DNA from: Corythucha ciliata
Lineage: Eukaryota > Arthropoda > Insecta > Hemiptera > Tingidae
Length of the DNA stretch: 64,000 nt
NCBI GenBank assembly: GCA_038030265.1
Contig: CM075941.1
Span: 1,736,001 to 1,800,000, forward strand
Reading direction: 5' to 3'
Positions within the stretch are counted from its first letter, which is position 1. Every line of letters starts with the position of its first letter. A model generated the notes under the pieces. The model was not told the DNA's origin, ran no database searches, and worked only from the letters and a program-made list of their open reading frames with translations. The translations under genes and the position numbers were made by a program. This document shows positions 22,888 through 33,296 of this stretch, one piece after another.

Positions 22888-24621
22888 TTAATGGTGTTTC
22901 GGAAAGCAATTGATACATATGTACATATTGCACGTGACGCACATTGTTGAAACTAGGTTCACTTTTTTCTGGGCTAATTTTCTTCCTCCCTCTTTCGATT
23001 TCTCAGCGTAGCATAAAGTGCATCTTTTTCTAATCCTCCTGTTTGTTTTGTCCCGCACCTCGCATTGAACTAGACTGTGTCTGGAAGTAGGTGCTTTCCT
23101 TGGCACGGATGGTCCTGGGTCGTCCTTCAAGTCTAGTTGCATTAGGCGGGACGCTAATAATTCCCGAAATTCCGTTATTTCGATTTTTTTCTTTGTGAAA
23201 TGTTTGAAAATTATCCATGAATTCACGACTGATGTGGAGAGAAGAAGCTCAAATGCGATTTTATGGTACCACTTCACAGTTTTTCGCAGAGGAGAATTGT
23301 AGCTTGACATTTGGTCCGATAAATCAACTCCGTCTTTCCCACCGTTGTATTCAATTATGGCGGCTGGTTTTTTGACGTCCTCGCCCTTGCGGTTCCGTCG
23401 ACCCGTATTCATGATGTCTATTCCGTGTTTTGTCGACAGGAACATAACATCACGCTTGTCTTGCCATTTTGCAATCACGATGCCATCGCTGGACTCCTTT
23501 CCGATTATTTCGCCTTTTACTAATTTCGCATTGGCTATATCGTGGGGGACTCCCTTTCTGTTTCTTCTGAGAGTACCTAGCAGGTGCGTGTCTTTGTCCA
23601 GGAGCGCCTTTGCCAAAGGCAAGGAGGTATGAAAATTATCAGTAATGAGTGTCCGTCCGTGATTCAGGTATGGTTCAGCCAAATCAAGTACCACTTTTTC
23701 AGCTAGGCTTCTCCCTTCACAATTTGATGTCTGGCCGATGTATGTTGAAAAATTGTAGGTGTATCCCTTATTATCACAAATTTTGAACATTTTGGATAGG
23801 ATTCATTTTGGACCTCGGAAAGGATTCATAGTCTCATCTATTGTTAAATTTTCACCCGGCTGGTGATATTTCATAAATAAAGATTTGATTCTTTCGCACA
23901 AGGCTCGAATTTTGAAGAGCCTATCATTTTCTGTGTTCGCGGTGTTGTCCGAAAAATGAATCAACTTCAGTAGAAGTTGAAAACGATTCCTACTCATAAC
24001 GGAGGAAGCAACTCCATGGCGGTAAAGAATTTTTTTACTCCAATAGTCTGCAATTTTGGGAAGCCTTGCTAGCCCCATGTAGAGCAATATTCCCAGAAAT
24101 TTAGAAATTTCTTCTCGGGTAGTCGGTTTCCAATCATTGAGGCGAGATTTTTTTTTGAAGCCTTTACCCTTCACTTGCTCGGCGTATCGATTAGTTTCAT
24201 CTACGATCATATCTAGAAGATCGGTGTTCACAAACGCGGAATAAACATCAAATGGCGTCAAATCTTGTGGGTCTTTTGGAAATATAGTGTCATTGTAAAA
24301 GTATTCCTCCTTTGAGAGAAAGAAAATATCCCTTCGCAAATGAGAGCCATCAACATAGAACCATTTGTGATTTATGTCATTAGCCTGTATTTTATTTTTC
24401 GTCACCTTTTTCACCGTTGTGTTGCTGGGTGCAGGCGTTGTCGGTGCAATAGAGTCATCATCACTCGAATCTTCGGAAGTCGACGCATCACTGGGAGAAT
24501 AGTTGGAGGAAGTCAACGAAGAAAGAGAAGAAACATCCCAATCACTCCTTTCAAGCTCCTCCTGTACGTCGTCCGAGGTGAAAACTTTCTTGCGTTTCCA
24601 ATCTCGTTTCTCGCCGTCCAT
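22888..24621 (-). pseudogene. piggyBac-type transposase, split by a small deletion
   Basis: I choose ATG 24621 (MDGEKRDWKRKK) over a GTG two codons upstream. An acidic Ser-rich N-terminus is followed by the piggyBac core (PFDVYSAFVNTDLLDMIVDE, then EISKFLGILLYMGLARLP). All three catalytic Asp are visible: TIDETMNPFRG, then LITDNFHTSLPLA, and KDGVDLSDQM. The C-terminus is a Cys-rich finger (RCTLCY, then CVTCNMYICINCF). Between the first two Asp the block after FRG is shortened, and a TGA sits at about 23803. This separates ORFs 24621-23803 and 23790-22888. The enzyme family cuts and pastes at TTAA. The rest looks well preserved, so inactivation may be recent. Confidence 0.88.
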
Positions 24622-24895
24622 TGTCACATCCAGCTTTAAAAAATCTCTTAGTAACGCATCACCGGCTCACGACTCACAACTTCCCACACAATATTGATAG
24701 GTTCTTACTTCATTCTCAGCTAACAAGAACAAAGCTCCACGATCTCACTTTCTCGAACAAACCCGTTCAAACGAGAATCTGAATCAACTCACACGCTGAT
24801 AAGTCCACGCAAGCACACTGGGTGAATTTCTTCATAACCCCGCGGAAACTCAAGGTTGTAAGCAGGTTTACCAACTAATTTTTCGTAATTACGCT
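24622..24895 (-). other. piggyBac 5' flank of unclear origin
   Basis: This is noncoding sequence between the transposase ATG and the BEL integrase fragment. I expected a piggyBac terminus and TTAA here and found neither. The frame running out of the BEL fragment reads on to 24789 without matching BEL, so the junction is near 24895. Confidence 0.35.
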
Positions 24896-27180
24896 TGTGC
24901 CTGCCCTGCGTTATCCAAAACCTTTCTCTAAGTGACACAAGAAGGCCTTGAACTCCCAGGTGATGTTTATCTCGGTGTTCTCGCCTGATCATTACCCAGA
25001 TCAGAGGGTGATGCCCTGGAAGTATCATTGGACACAAAAATTTGTCGTCATCGGCCCTAGAACAGAGCTTTGTTTTTACCGAGCGTGCCTTTTTCGTCAG
25101 AAAATATGTTTATGCCACCAAGTTTCGAAAGGTCATTTTTGTAGGTCTATCGTTGGACTGCTAGGAGAAGGCGGTCCTCAGCTACGGAAAACTCGTCAGC
25201 CGTCAGTTACCCTCGTCGGCGTTGAAGGGGGTGCTGGCAGTTGTACGACCATCCTAATAATTTTCGTCTAGTTGGCAAAATATCTGTAAGACCAGCTGAT
25301 GTCTTGGTCGCTGCTTTCGACGGTCGCGCAAGCTATTGCCATTTTTCTCCTTTCTTGACAAATTTCTTCTTCATTGTCCGACACACAAGATTTCAGCCAC
25401 GAATCTGGATCTTCTTTCAGCCAAGTAGGCCCCTCTCACCATTTGGACCTCGCCAATTGACTTGCAGTAGCCCCTCTTGACGGCAAGTCAGCCGGGTTCA
25501 ACTCACCAGGTATGTGATGCCAAAGTACCGCCGGAGTTGTTTTGCGAATTTCGTCGACTCGGTTTTTGACGAAGACCGACCACGGTTCTTGACGTTCACT
25601 CCAAGCTAAAACAGTGGTGGAGTCGCACCAAAAAAACCTGTTGATATCAAGGTCATCTAAGGCGTCTCGGACCGCTGTGTAAAGCCGTGAAGCAATCAGC
25701 GCCGATTCATTTGCCAGACTTCCTGAAGTAATCTTTTAGGCAGCAACGTGACGGAACATGAGAATCCTACAGGATCAAAGACGCGTTGTGCAGTCGATAG
25801 AATCATTCGTTTGGTGACTCGAGTCATGTCCATGAGCTTCAGGCAGTCCGGATTAATTTTTAAAACGTCGTTGTGACGTTCCCAAATAGGTCCAAGAACC
25901 TTGATCGAGGCTGATTCAGACGAAGAGCTCAGCTTCTCAGATCGATTTCAATCTCGTAGATCAAACTTAGCTTCAGCCATCACTCTCGTTGCTGTCTCCT
26001 GGAATAAACAAGCTTGATCCAGAGTCCCTACACTCGTGACACAATTATCTACGTAAATACTTGTTTTGAGTTTTTTCAACATTTCAATATCGTAGGAACC
26101 TTCTCCAGGCTCACAGGAACGAATCATTTCAGACAAATGGTGGTCAATCACTGCCCCGAGCATAAACGGGCTTGAGCAGACACCAAACACGACTCTTTTG
26201 TGACGGTAGGTCGTCAGTTGACCTTCGTGTTCGAGAAAAAACCGTAAACAATCTCTGTCAGTTTCGTGTACCTCGATTTGTAAGAAGGCCTTCTTAATAT
26301 GAGCAGTGATTCCAATGGCAGACTGACGGAATCTGGTATTTTTTCCATGAGATTGATACCGACTTCTAAACAAGCGTTCAGCGACGGATGTCCACTAATT
26401 GTCGCCAAAGCGTCGAAGACAGGGCGGACCTTAGACGTACCCTCTGTCTTAAAGACTGGTCGATGTGGTAAATAATGCCCGATTTCAACAGGGGACGTAC
26501 TCTCAATAATGTCTTCATTTTCCCACTCTCTGAAAACGTGCATGTAAGCATCAAGTTGGCCTCGTTTCCTCAGTTGTTCGAATTTTCCGCTCGTTCTCTT
26601 TAGGGCCAAATCAAAATTAGTTGGGAGAGGGGGGGGTGATCAGGAAGCCAAGGTAACTTAACTTACATAACGTCCACCTTCGTTCTGCTAGATGGTCTTC
26701 ATAAACCAGTTCTTCATTTCTTCCACACGGTCCTTCTGTGGAATTTGAGCCGATGGGTCGTTTATTCCAAGAGTATCCAACTCCCATAATTTTGATATTG
26801 CATCAGTGGTGGCAAGGCAATTGACTGTTGAGGTGACCGCTTCGTTTACATGTGGTTCACAATTTAATTTCCCCATCACCGTTCAACCTAACGAGGTTTC
26901 CAGAGCGATAAGGCCATCGTTTACCTTTCGTTGTCTTCCCGTCAACAGTTTAGCCATAACGTCCGCTCCAATCAGGATTTCAACGGGTCCAGAAAACTCT
27001 TCGGTCAGAAAACCGGTGTGACCAAAAGAAAGCTCCTTACATTCGCATAGAGTGTTCGATCCTGTTGGGTTTTCGTGCCCTGCATTTTTAAACCTAAACT
27101 TTTGTTGCAGCAGCCCTGTGAGCGAAAAACTGGCTGCGATGAGCCACTGGACGATGATCTAGTAAACAAATGTTATCAAT
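24896..27180 (-). pseudogene. BEL/Pao Pol: protease, RT, RNase H, integrase H2C2
   Basis: Read 27180 to 24896 on the minus strand. Protease-region boxes come first (GPVEILIGADVMAKLLTGRQ, then KLWELDTLGI). Next are the RT (YLPHRPVFKTEGTSKVRPVF, ITAHIKKAFLQIEV, FGVCSSPFMLGAVI and the catalytic SIYVDNCVTS), the RNase H/linker (WCDSTTVLAW, then ELNPADLPSRG), and the integrase zinc-binding start (ILPGHHPL, then GVQGLLVSLRERFWI). There are many frame changes, and no gag or LTR. The integrase is cut at about 24896, next to piggyBac sequence. Motif order is that of BEL/Pao (Pao-type YVDN RT box). Confidence 0.85.
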
Positions 27181-27368
27181 GATTCAAGACTCTTCCTTAC
27201 ACTTTTCAAATTACATGTTTTTGTCGACGCCTGTGCTGTCACCTGGGGCCGTGGGTGTCAGAGTCAATTTTATAGCCGCCAAGCCGCGTGTGACCCTTTT
27301 GCGTAACATCACGAATGGCGCTTCGTAACGGTCATTTATAATTTTATCTTTTTTTTTTTTCACTTAGG
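27181..27368. other. Short noncoding spacer
   Basis: It contains a T run at 27350-27360 and the candidate left duplication CACTTAGG at 27361-27368. No gene is seen. Confidence 0.4.
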
Positions 27369-29178
27369 CAGTGGAGGATCTAGGATTTTATTTTGGGGGG
27401 GTGCCACTATAAACCTGATTTAATCGTTCTTTTCATGAAACAATGTTACAGCCATTTTGTCCATCATCTATCCATGCCACCCACTTTTTTTTTTTTAATT
27501 ATTGTATCCGCGAATTAGCGTTTTTTCTGGATTGGCGCTCTTTCATCTTTGATAGCCTGAAATTAGCGTTTTTCTTTATTTTCTCCATTTTTTGCGTGAT
27601 ATACCACGTTTCTTACATTTTAGTAGCGGATTTTCTCAAACTGATCCGCGAATCTGCCTTTTTCCCCAGTTTTAGCTGCGAATTAATTCTTATAATTTTA
27701 ACCGAGGCATATTTCTTCGATCTGCCAGCGAATTACAGCTTTCATTCAATTTCATTTAGCCCCAAATTGCGGCGGATTTTCTCAAAATCGGCGAATAATA
27801 GCGTTTTTATCCATTTTAGGTGCGAATGAGATTATTTTGTCAACTTTAGCCTCGAATTATTGGATTTTCTCATCACTTTTCCCAGCGAATGATCTCTTTA
27901 TCTCAACTATAGGCTTAGAATCTGTATTTTTCTCCGTTTTAGCTGTGAATAAGCGAGTTTTGGCATAAATTTATCCGTGATTTAGCAAATTATCTCAATT
28001 TTAGTAACGCTTTTTATCCATTTTAGACCGGGAATTAAGCGTTTTTCTTCACTTCTTTAGACAGGCGGATAAGCGCTTTCATTCCTTCCCATTTTTCCGG
28101 CGAATTACCCGCTATTTATCAATTTCAGCACGTTGGTTCTCTCTCTCTCTCTCTCTCCCAAATTGATCCACGAATTAACGTTTTTCTCATTTTTGCTGCG
28201 AATGCGTATTAGCAGTGAATTATTCTTCAATTTTAAGCTCGAATTCTTTCTTTAGCAACGCGTTCACGCATTTTTCCAGTTTTAAAAGCAAACTATAGCT
28301 TATTATCTCAATTTTAGGAGGGAGTCTGCATTTGCCTTAATTTTAGCCTTGAATGTTTCCGTGAACTATCTTTTTTCTCAACTTTAACAGCACATTAGAG
28401 CTTTTACTTTCAAATTTTTCTCTAGTTTTGTCATGATTCAGGCATTTTTTTTTTAAATTGATTCGCGAATTATCGTCTGTCTTCATTTTAGCTGCTAGTA
28501 AGCGCTGTATGCCAGCTGTAGCCAGGAATTGAAGTCATTCTCCACTTAGCGAAAATCGCAATTTTTCTCTTTTTTAGTAGCACATTTAGCAATTTTTCAC
28601 GAATTAGCACATTTTATCAAATTGATCCGCGAATTAACGCATTTTTACTATTTTAACAGCGTATGAGCTCAGTAATCTTAATTTTAGCCGCGAATTAGCG
28701 ATTTTTTCACTTTTATCCTTACGAATTAGCGCTTTTTCTTAATTTCAGTCTTGATGTTGTCTCGAGAAACCACGAATTGGCGTTTTTTCAATATTTTTTC
28801 ATCTAAATGAGCGATGGATTGAAGCTTTTTCTCAATTTTATAACGACGAATTAACGGTTTTTATCAATTTTTACCAACGAATCGATGATTTGTTCAGTTA
28901 TTTTCCACGAATTTATGCACTTTTTCACTATTTCAGACAGGGATAAATTAGCGCTTTTCGACTACTTCTTGCCCCCAAAATTAGCACATTAGAACGCCTC
29001 CTTAATTTGGGCCTATAATAACATGGCGTTAGCGTATTTTCTCTGCGAAGTTTCCTTCTGCTATTTCGAATCAATGGTGTATAATTATTTCCTAATTTTA
29101 GTGACAAGTGCCAAGACGCTATCTTCTCAGGTGGTGGGGGTTGAAACCCCGAAAACCCACCCCGCAAATCCATCACTG
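27369..29178. mobile_element. hAT-like non-autonomous element, 1810 bp, repeat-filled
   Basis: The left end CAGTGGAGGATCTAGGATTT is followed by a G run. The right end read inverted is CAGTGATGGATTTGCGGGG, also with G runs. CAGTGGCGGATC-type ends are familiar from arthropod hAT elements. Flanking octamers CACTTAGG (27361-27368) and CACGGCGG (29179-29186) match at 5 of 8, compatible with a decayed 8-bp duplication. The interior has no coding capacity and is almost wholly a degenerate tandem array. Confidence 0.6.
27500..29030. repeat. Degenerate ~30-bp tandem array (family A, forward), ~1.5 kb
   Basis: The phrase GCGAATTAGCGTTTTT, then CTCAATTTTAGCC recurs with variation for 1.5 kb (for example CGCGAATTAGCG at about 27508 and CCGCGAATTAGCGATTTTTTC at about 28688). 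Units vary in length and are strongly diverged. The same family lies inverted at 7136-7600. Confidence 0.75.
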
Positions 29179-29232
29179 CACGGCGGAGGTATAGGAGATC
29201 TATTTCATACGAGGAAAAACATTCAGTTAATC

Positions 29233-29405
29233 AATAAATTAATCAAACTGATGTTATCCGGATGACGATGGAAGGGCATAGCCCAACACGATTCGAGTTC
29301 CGAGAAAAAAAAACGGCTCCCCGGCGAGATTTGAACCCGCAACCTCTGTATTACCTGTCCAGCACGCTTCCAATTGCGCCACGGAGACGCCTTTGGGAGT
29401 CGTAC
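29233..29405. repeat. Left arm of a ~170-bp inverted repeat containing a tRNA-like sequence
   Basis: It is the reverse complement, at roughly 90 percent identity, of 33127-33296. The match runs from AATAAATTAAT through CTGATGTTATCCGGA, GGAAGGGCATAGCCCAACAC, the tRNA-like part and GACGCCTTTGGGAGTCGTAC. The non-LTR element begins immediately after it. Confidence 0.9.
29317..29388 (-). tRNA. tRNA-Thr(GGT)-like sequence, probably a SINE or pseudogene
   Basis: On the minus strand: acceptor GTCTCCG with CGGGGAG (first pair mismatched G-G), D-arm GCGC/GCGT with GG in the loop, anticodon arm CTGGA-CAGGTAA-TACAG with one mismatch, and T-arm GCGGGTTCAAATCTCGC. Loop bases 34-36 read GGT, nominally Thr. 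Eukaryotes normally decode Thr ACC with an A34 tRNA, so a functional gene is unlikely. It lies inside the inverted arm. Confidence 0.45.
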
Positions 29406-32400
29406 GTTTGGAGAAACAATGGCCCTGGGTGGGGTTCGGACCAAACAAGCCACCACTAACAGCCACTCTCAAAACGCTATATTGGAACGCCGGAGGTTTG
29501 ACTGACGCAAAGTTTACTGAGCTCCAGCTGCATATAAAAGAAAATGACACTGACGTATATGCAATTGTTGAGGCGGGTGCCGCTACAGACAATCTCACGA
29601 AGTTCCAAGCTCCTGGCTACCAGACGTATGTCCTCCCTAGAAGCCAACAATGCTCATCTGGAATCCTGGTGGCTGCGAAGTCAACGCTAACTGTGCAGTT
29701 CTCAATAAGAAAAGAGATGAGCGTGCCCGACAAAATGGAGGCTGTCGAGGTGAAGACATGGAAAGGGAAAACACATCGACGTTTAGTCTTTGCGTATAAC
29801 CCGCCGCGCAATAACCCCTCACTTACCTGGTTAGAAGATATATGGGATCGCCATTGCATACTATGTGGCGACATTAATGCCCCGTCCACCAGATGGGATT
29901 ATAGCCGAACAGAACCTGTGGGGAGGACCTGGGAAAACTTTATTGATGAAAACCTGGCCGAATACGTACCGACCCCAGACAGAAAGCCCACCTTCTTAGC
30001 TTACACTGGCACAACATCAAAGCCTGATGCAGTGTTAGCACACTCAACAACTGCCTCAAATGTGTCCTTATCTCTGATCCAACCACCAGAATCCTTTGGT
30101 AACAGCATCCTGATGGTAAAAGAAGACATTGGCCCTTACTTGCTCAAAGAAAAGAGAAGGCCAAGATGGAACGTAAAGAAGGCAGATTGGGGAAAGTTTG
30201 CCAAGGCCACTGATCGACTCGTGTGTACAAATCTGGTATCCAATGAGGTAGAGGAGTCACTGAGAAGGATCACCACAGCGATCATCGCTGCGGCGCACCA
30301 GAGTGTTCCTCGCGGTCAATTAAAAAACTACCAGCCATTCTGGATTGAACACCTAGAAGCATTGAAAACAGAGCGAGACAGAGCAGCTGCAGCCTATCGG
30401 ACTTCCCAAAGCCCAGATGATCGCATGGACTTGAAACAAAAAGTTGCCTCTCTGAAGGGAGAAATTATTTCTGCTAAGAACTCCTCACTCAGAAGCTTCC
30501 TCCAGAACCTGGACTTTCGTAAAGACGGCATAAAGGCTCACCGTTACATCTCCCGTCTAAATAACGACCACCCTCCTCGAAAAAACCCAATAAGAAAGGG
30601 CCAGGTATTACTTACTTCTGACCGGGATATTGCACGCTTAATCGTTAAGCATTTTGCCAGTGTGAGCAACTATCGCCCAACTTCAAAAGTCTTGGAACCA
30701 ACGACATCTGCAATTCCCACCTGCTCCAGAGAAGGAGAACACGAACTTCTTAACAACGATTTTTCATGGGAGAAAGTTGACTCAGCACTTCAAAACACGA
30801 GGAAAGGCAGGAGCGCGGGGCCAGACGACTTGCTGCCAGAATTTCTAATAAATTTGGTACTTCCGCCGGAGAGACTGTAAGAACCTTCCTCACACACACA
30901 CACATCCCCAGCTGACTGGAGGAAATCAGAAATTGTTCCAATACTGAAAACTGGTAAACCAGCAGAGAGCCCAGCAAGCTACCGCCCTATTGCACTCACA
31001 AGTGTTTTTTCTAAAGTTTTTGAGAGACTGGTCCTTAGCCGACTGCAACGGTACCTGGACCAGTACAATCTACTGTCAGTGGAACAAGCAGGCTTCAGGA
31101 AGCATAAGGGCACCATAGAACAAGTTCTGCGGTTAACCCAAGGGATAAAAGATGGCTTCCATCATAAACAGAGCACCCTTGCTGTGTTTGTTGATTTTAG
31201 AACTGCATTCGACAGGGTGTGCAGAAGGCTGCTTGTCCAAAAGCTCCAGAACATTGGGCTCAGTGGCCGCCTTTTTGCCTCCCTTCGATCCTTCCTCTCG
31301 CAGAGATTCATTCGAGTGCGGTATGGAGATGAATGCTCATCCTTTCGACAGACACGAAATGGGGTTCCTCAAGGGGCAGTCCTTAGTCCGACTCTCTTTA
31401 ATGTGATGATAGATGACGTGATATCAGCTGTCACTTCGACTCCAGGAGTCAATGCACTGCTCTATGCAGACGACTTAGTCCCTTGGGCAACGTCGAGCAA
31501 TACTCCAGCTTTGGAGCCAGCTTTGAATGACTCACTGGGCCGTCTTTCTGACTGGGCATCAACAAACGAAATGGAGGTCAAGACTCTCAAGACAGAGTTC
31601 CAGCTTTTCACCCTCTCCACCAGGAAGCACTCCATTTCTTTATCGCTTGGAGACAACCCTTTGAGGAAAACTGACTGTGCAACGTACCTTGGCATTAAGC
31701 TGGACTCTCGTTTAACCTGGAACGCACAAGCCGAATATAATGCACAGAAAGGGTACAAAGAGATTGAGCTTACTCAAAAGACTAACTGACACTAAGTGGG
31801 GAGCTTCGCAGGATGTACTGACACTTGCATACAAGAGCTATGTTAGACCCTCCATGGAATATGGAAGTGAGCTTATGGTGACTGCTTCAACGGCAACTGT
31901 TAAGAAGATCGATGTGGCCCAAAACCATGCACTCCGACTCATAACGAGTGGCGCTGTGTCAGGGAGTGTGGGGGGGTGGGAGCTGCAAACAGGGATTGAG
32001 CCTCAACATTACAGGAGGGAATCAGCAGCTCTGGTTCTTGTCGAGCGACTTCCACATTCCTGGCCAAGGTTGAATCCCTGAAAGACGAGTATGGTCTCAC
32101 GCAGTCTCTTCAAAATCCTGAGCAGTTTCCATCTGCTGGAGAGCTTGTCCCTCGCCGCACAGCACTTGGCTACAACACCCTAATCTCGCCAGTCTCAAAA
32201 TCGACAACCCCTCCCATTGAGCTGAAGACAGTCGCGCTGGAATCTATACACACTCGGTTCCCAGAAGATGAATGGTTACGGGTGTACACCGATGGTTCAG
32301 CTGCTGGAGATAGGCGTAATGGAGCGGCTGGCGTGTATTCAAAGGCAGGATCCATCGCTGCGCCGGTTGGGGTTCTTGCCGGTAATTTCGACGGGGATAT

Positions 32401-33101
32401 TCGGGCAGTGGTACTGGCTCTCAGGATGCTTGGCTCTATAAATTGTCCAAAGTCCGTTATCTTATGTGACTCTCAGGCTGCGATTATAAGTCTGTGCACC
32501 AATGCTGCGACAGCCTCCCGAGATGTGCTTGAGGGTAGGAAACTCATAGAGCGGTTGCTCGGTGATGGGGTTACACTGGCATTACAGTGGATCCCCTCGC
32601 ATGTTCGAATCTGGGGAAATGAGCGGGCTGACGCCCTAGCCAAAGAAGGCTCCCTGATGGACATGCCCGATGCACCAGTCAGTTTCCTTGCAGCCAAAAG
32701 CCTATCAATATCCTCCATCAATGACAGACTGCAGGAACAACAGAGACTCTCGGCTGAGGGCAAACAGTGGTCCACCCTTCTCAACCCAAATGAGCGTGTC
32801 CCACGAGACCTCCCCCGTCACGAATCTGGCCGCTTTCCGAGCTGTCACTGGACACGACTACCTGAATGCACATCTGCATAGAATTCACCTGAAGGGCGAC
32901 CCTCACTGTACTCTCTGCAGCACAAACTCAATTATGACCTCCCAACATCTTTTTGACTGTCCTCGACTTAAGGACATTAGACTAGCATTTGCTTCCGACG
33001 AGACCAATTGGTCGAAGTTCGCTTCTCTGTATTGGGCTGCAAAAGGTCTTATGGCGGAAGAGCCATGATAGATCGGCGTAGGGTAAAAAAAAAAAAAAAA
33101 A
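29406..33101 (+). pseudogene. Non-LTR retrotransposon (endonuclease-RT-RNase H), copy 1, with A17 tail
   Basis: A single long coding region. The endonuclease starts at LYWNAGGLTDAKFTEL and has CILCGDINAPSTRWDYS. The RT has RPIALTSVFSKVFERLV, FVDFRTAFDRV, GVPQGAVLSPTLFNVM and the catalytic LLYADDLV. RNase H has RVYTDGSAAGDRRNGAAGVY, LCDSQAAI and WIPSHVRIWGNERADALA. A C-terminal knuckle follows (CTLCSTNSIMTSQHLFDC). No ORF1 precedes it, and the reading frame reaches upstream without a convincing ATG. Frameshifts lie near 30875 (next to a CA microsatellite at 30890), 31780, 32075 and 32810. An A17 run at 33085-33101 marks the 3' end. The usual SDH box ending the endonuclease is not recognisable (it reads FGNS). 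Confidence 0.85.
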
Positions 33102-33126
33102 GGTTCGGCTGAGCTTATCCCTCGGA

Positions 33127-33296
33127 GTACGACTCCCAAAGGCGTCTCCGCGGCGCAATTGGGAGCTTGCTGGACTGGTAATCCAGAGGTTGCGGGTTCA
33201 AATCCCGCCGGGGAGCCATTTTTTCTCGAAACTCGAATCGTGTTGGGCTATGCCCTTCCATCGTCGTCCGGATAACATCAGTTCAATTAATTTATT
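33127..33296. repeat. Right arm of the ~170-bp inverted repeat
   Basis: It starts GTACGACTCCCAAAGGCGTC and ends CATCAGTTCAATTAATTTAT. It mirrors 29233-29405 with few mismatches. Between the A17 tail and this arm lie only about 25 bases. With the left arm it encloses the whole non-LTR copy in a 4.06-kb inverted-repeat unit. Confidence 0.9.
33144..33215 (+). tRNA. tRNA-Thr(GGT)-like sequence, right arm copy
   Basis: Acceptor GTCTCCG/CGGGGAG (G-G at the first pair), D-stem GCGC/GCTT region with AATTGGGA loop, perfect anticodon stem CTGGA/TCCAG with loop CTGGTAA (anticodon GGT), variable AGGTT, and a perfect T-arm GCGGGTTCAAATCCCGC. It folds better than the left copy. The acceptor mismatch and the GGT anticodon argue for a tRNA-derived repeat, not a working gene. 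Confidence 0.5.

Noticed and set aside
29317..33215. Pair of functional tRNA-Thr genes
   Set aside because: First acceptor pair is G-G in both, anticodon GGT is not normally used for Thr in eukaryotes, and both lie inside a longer repeated unit.
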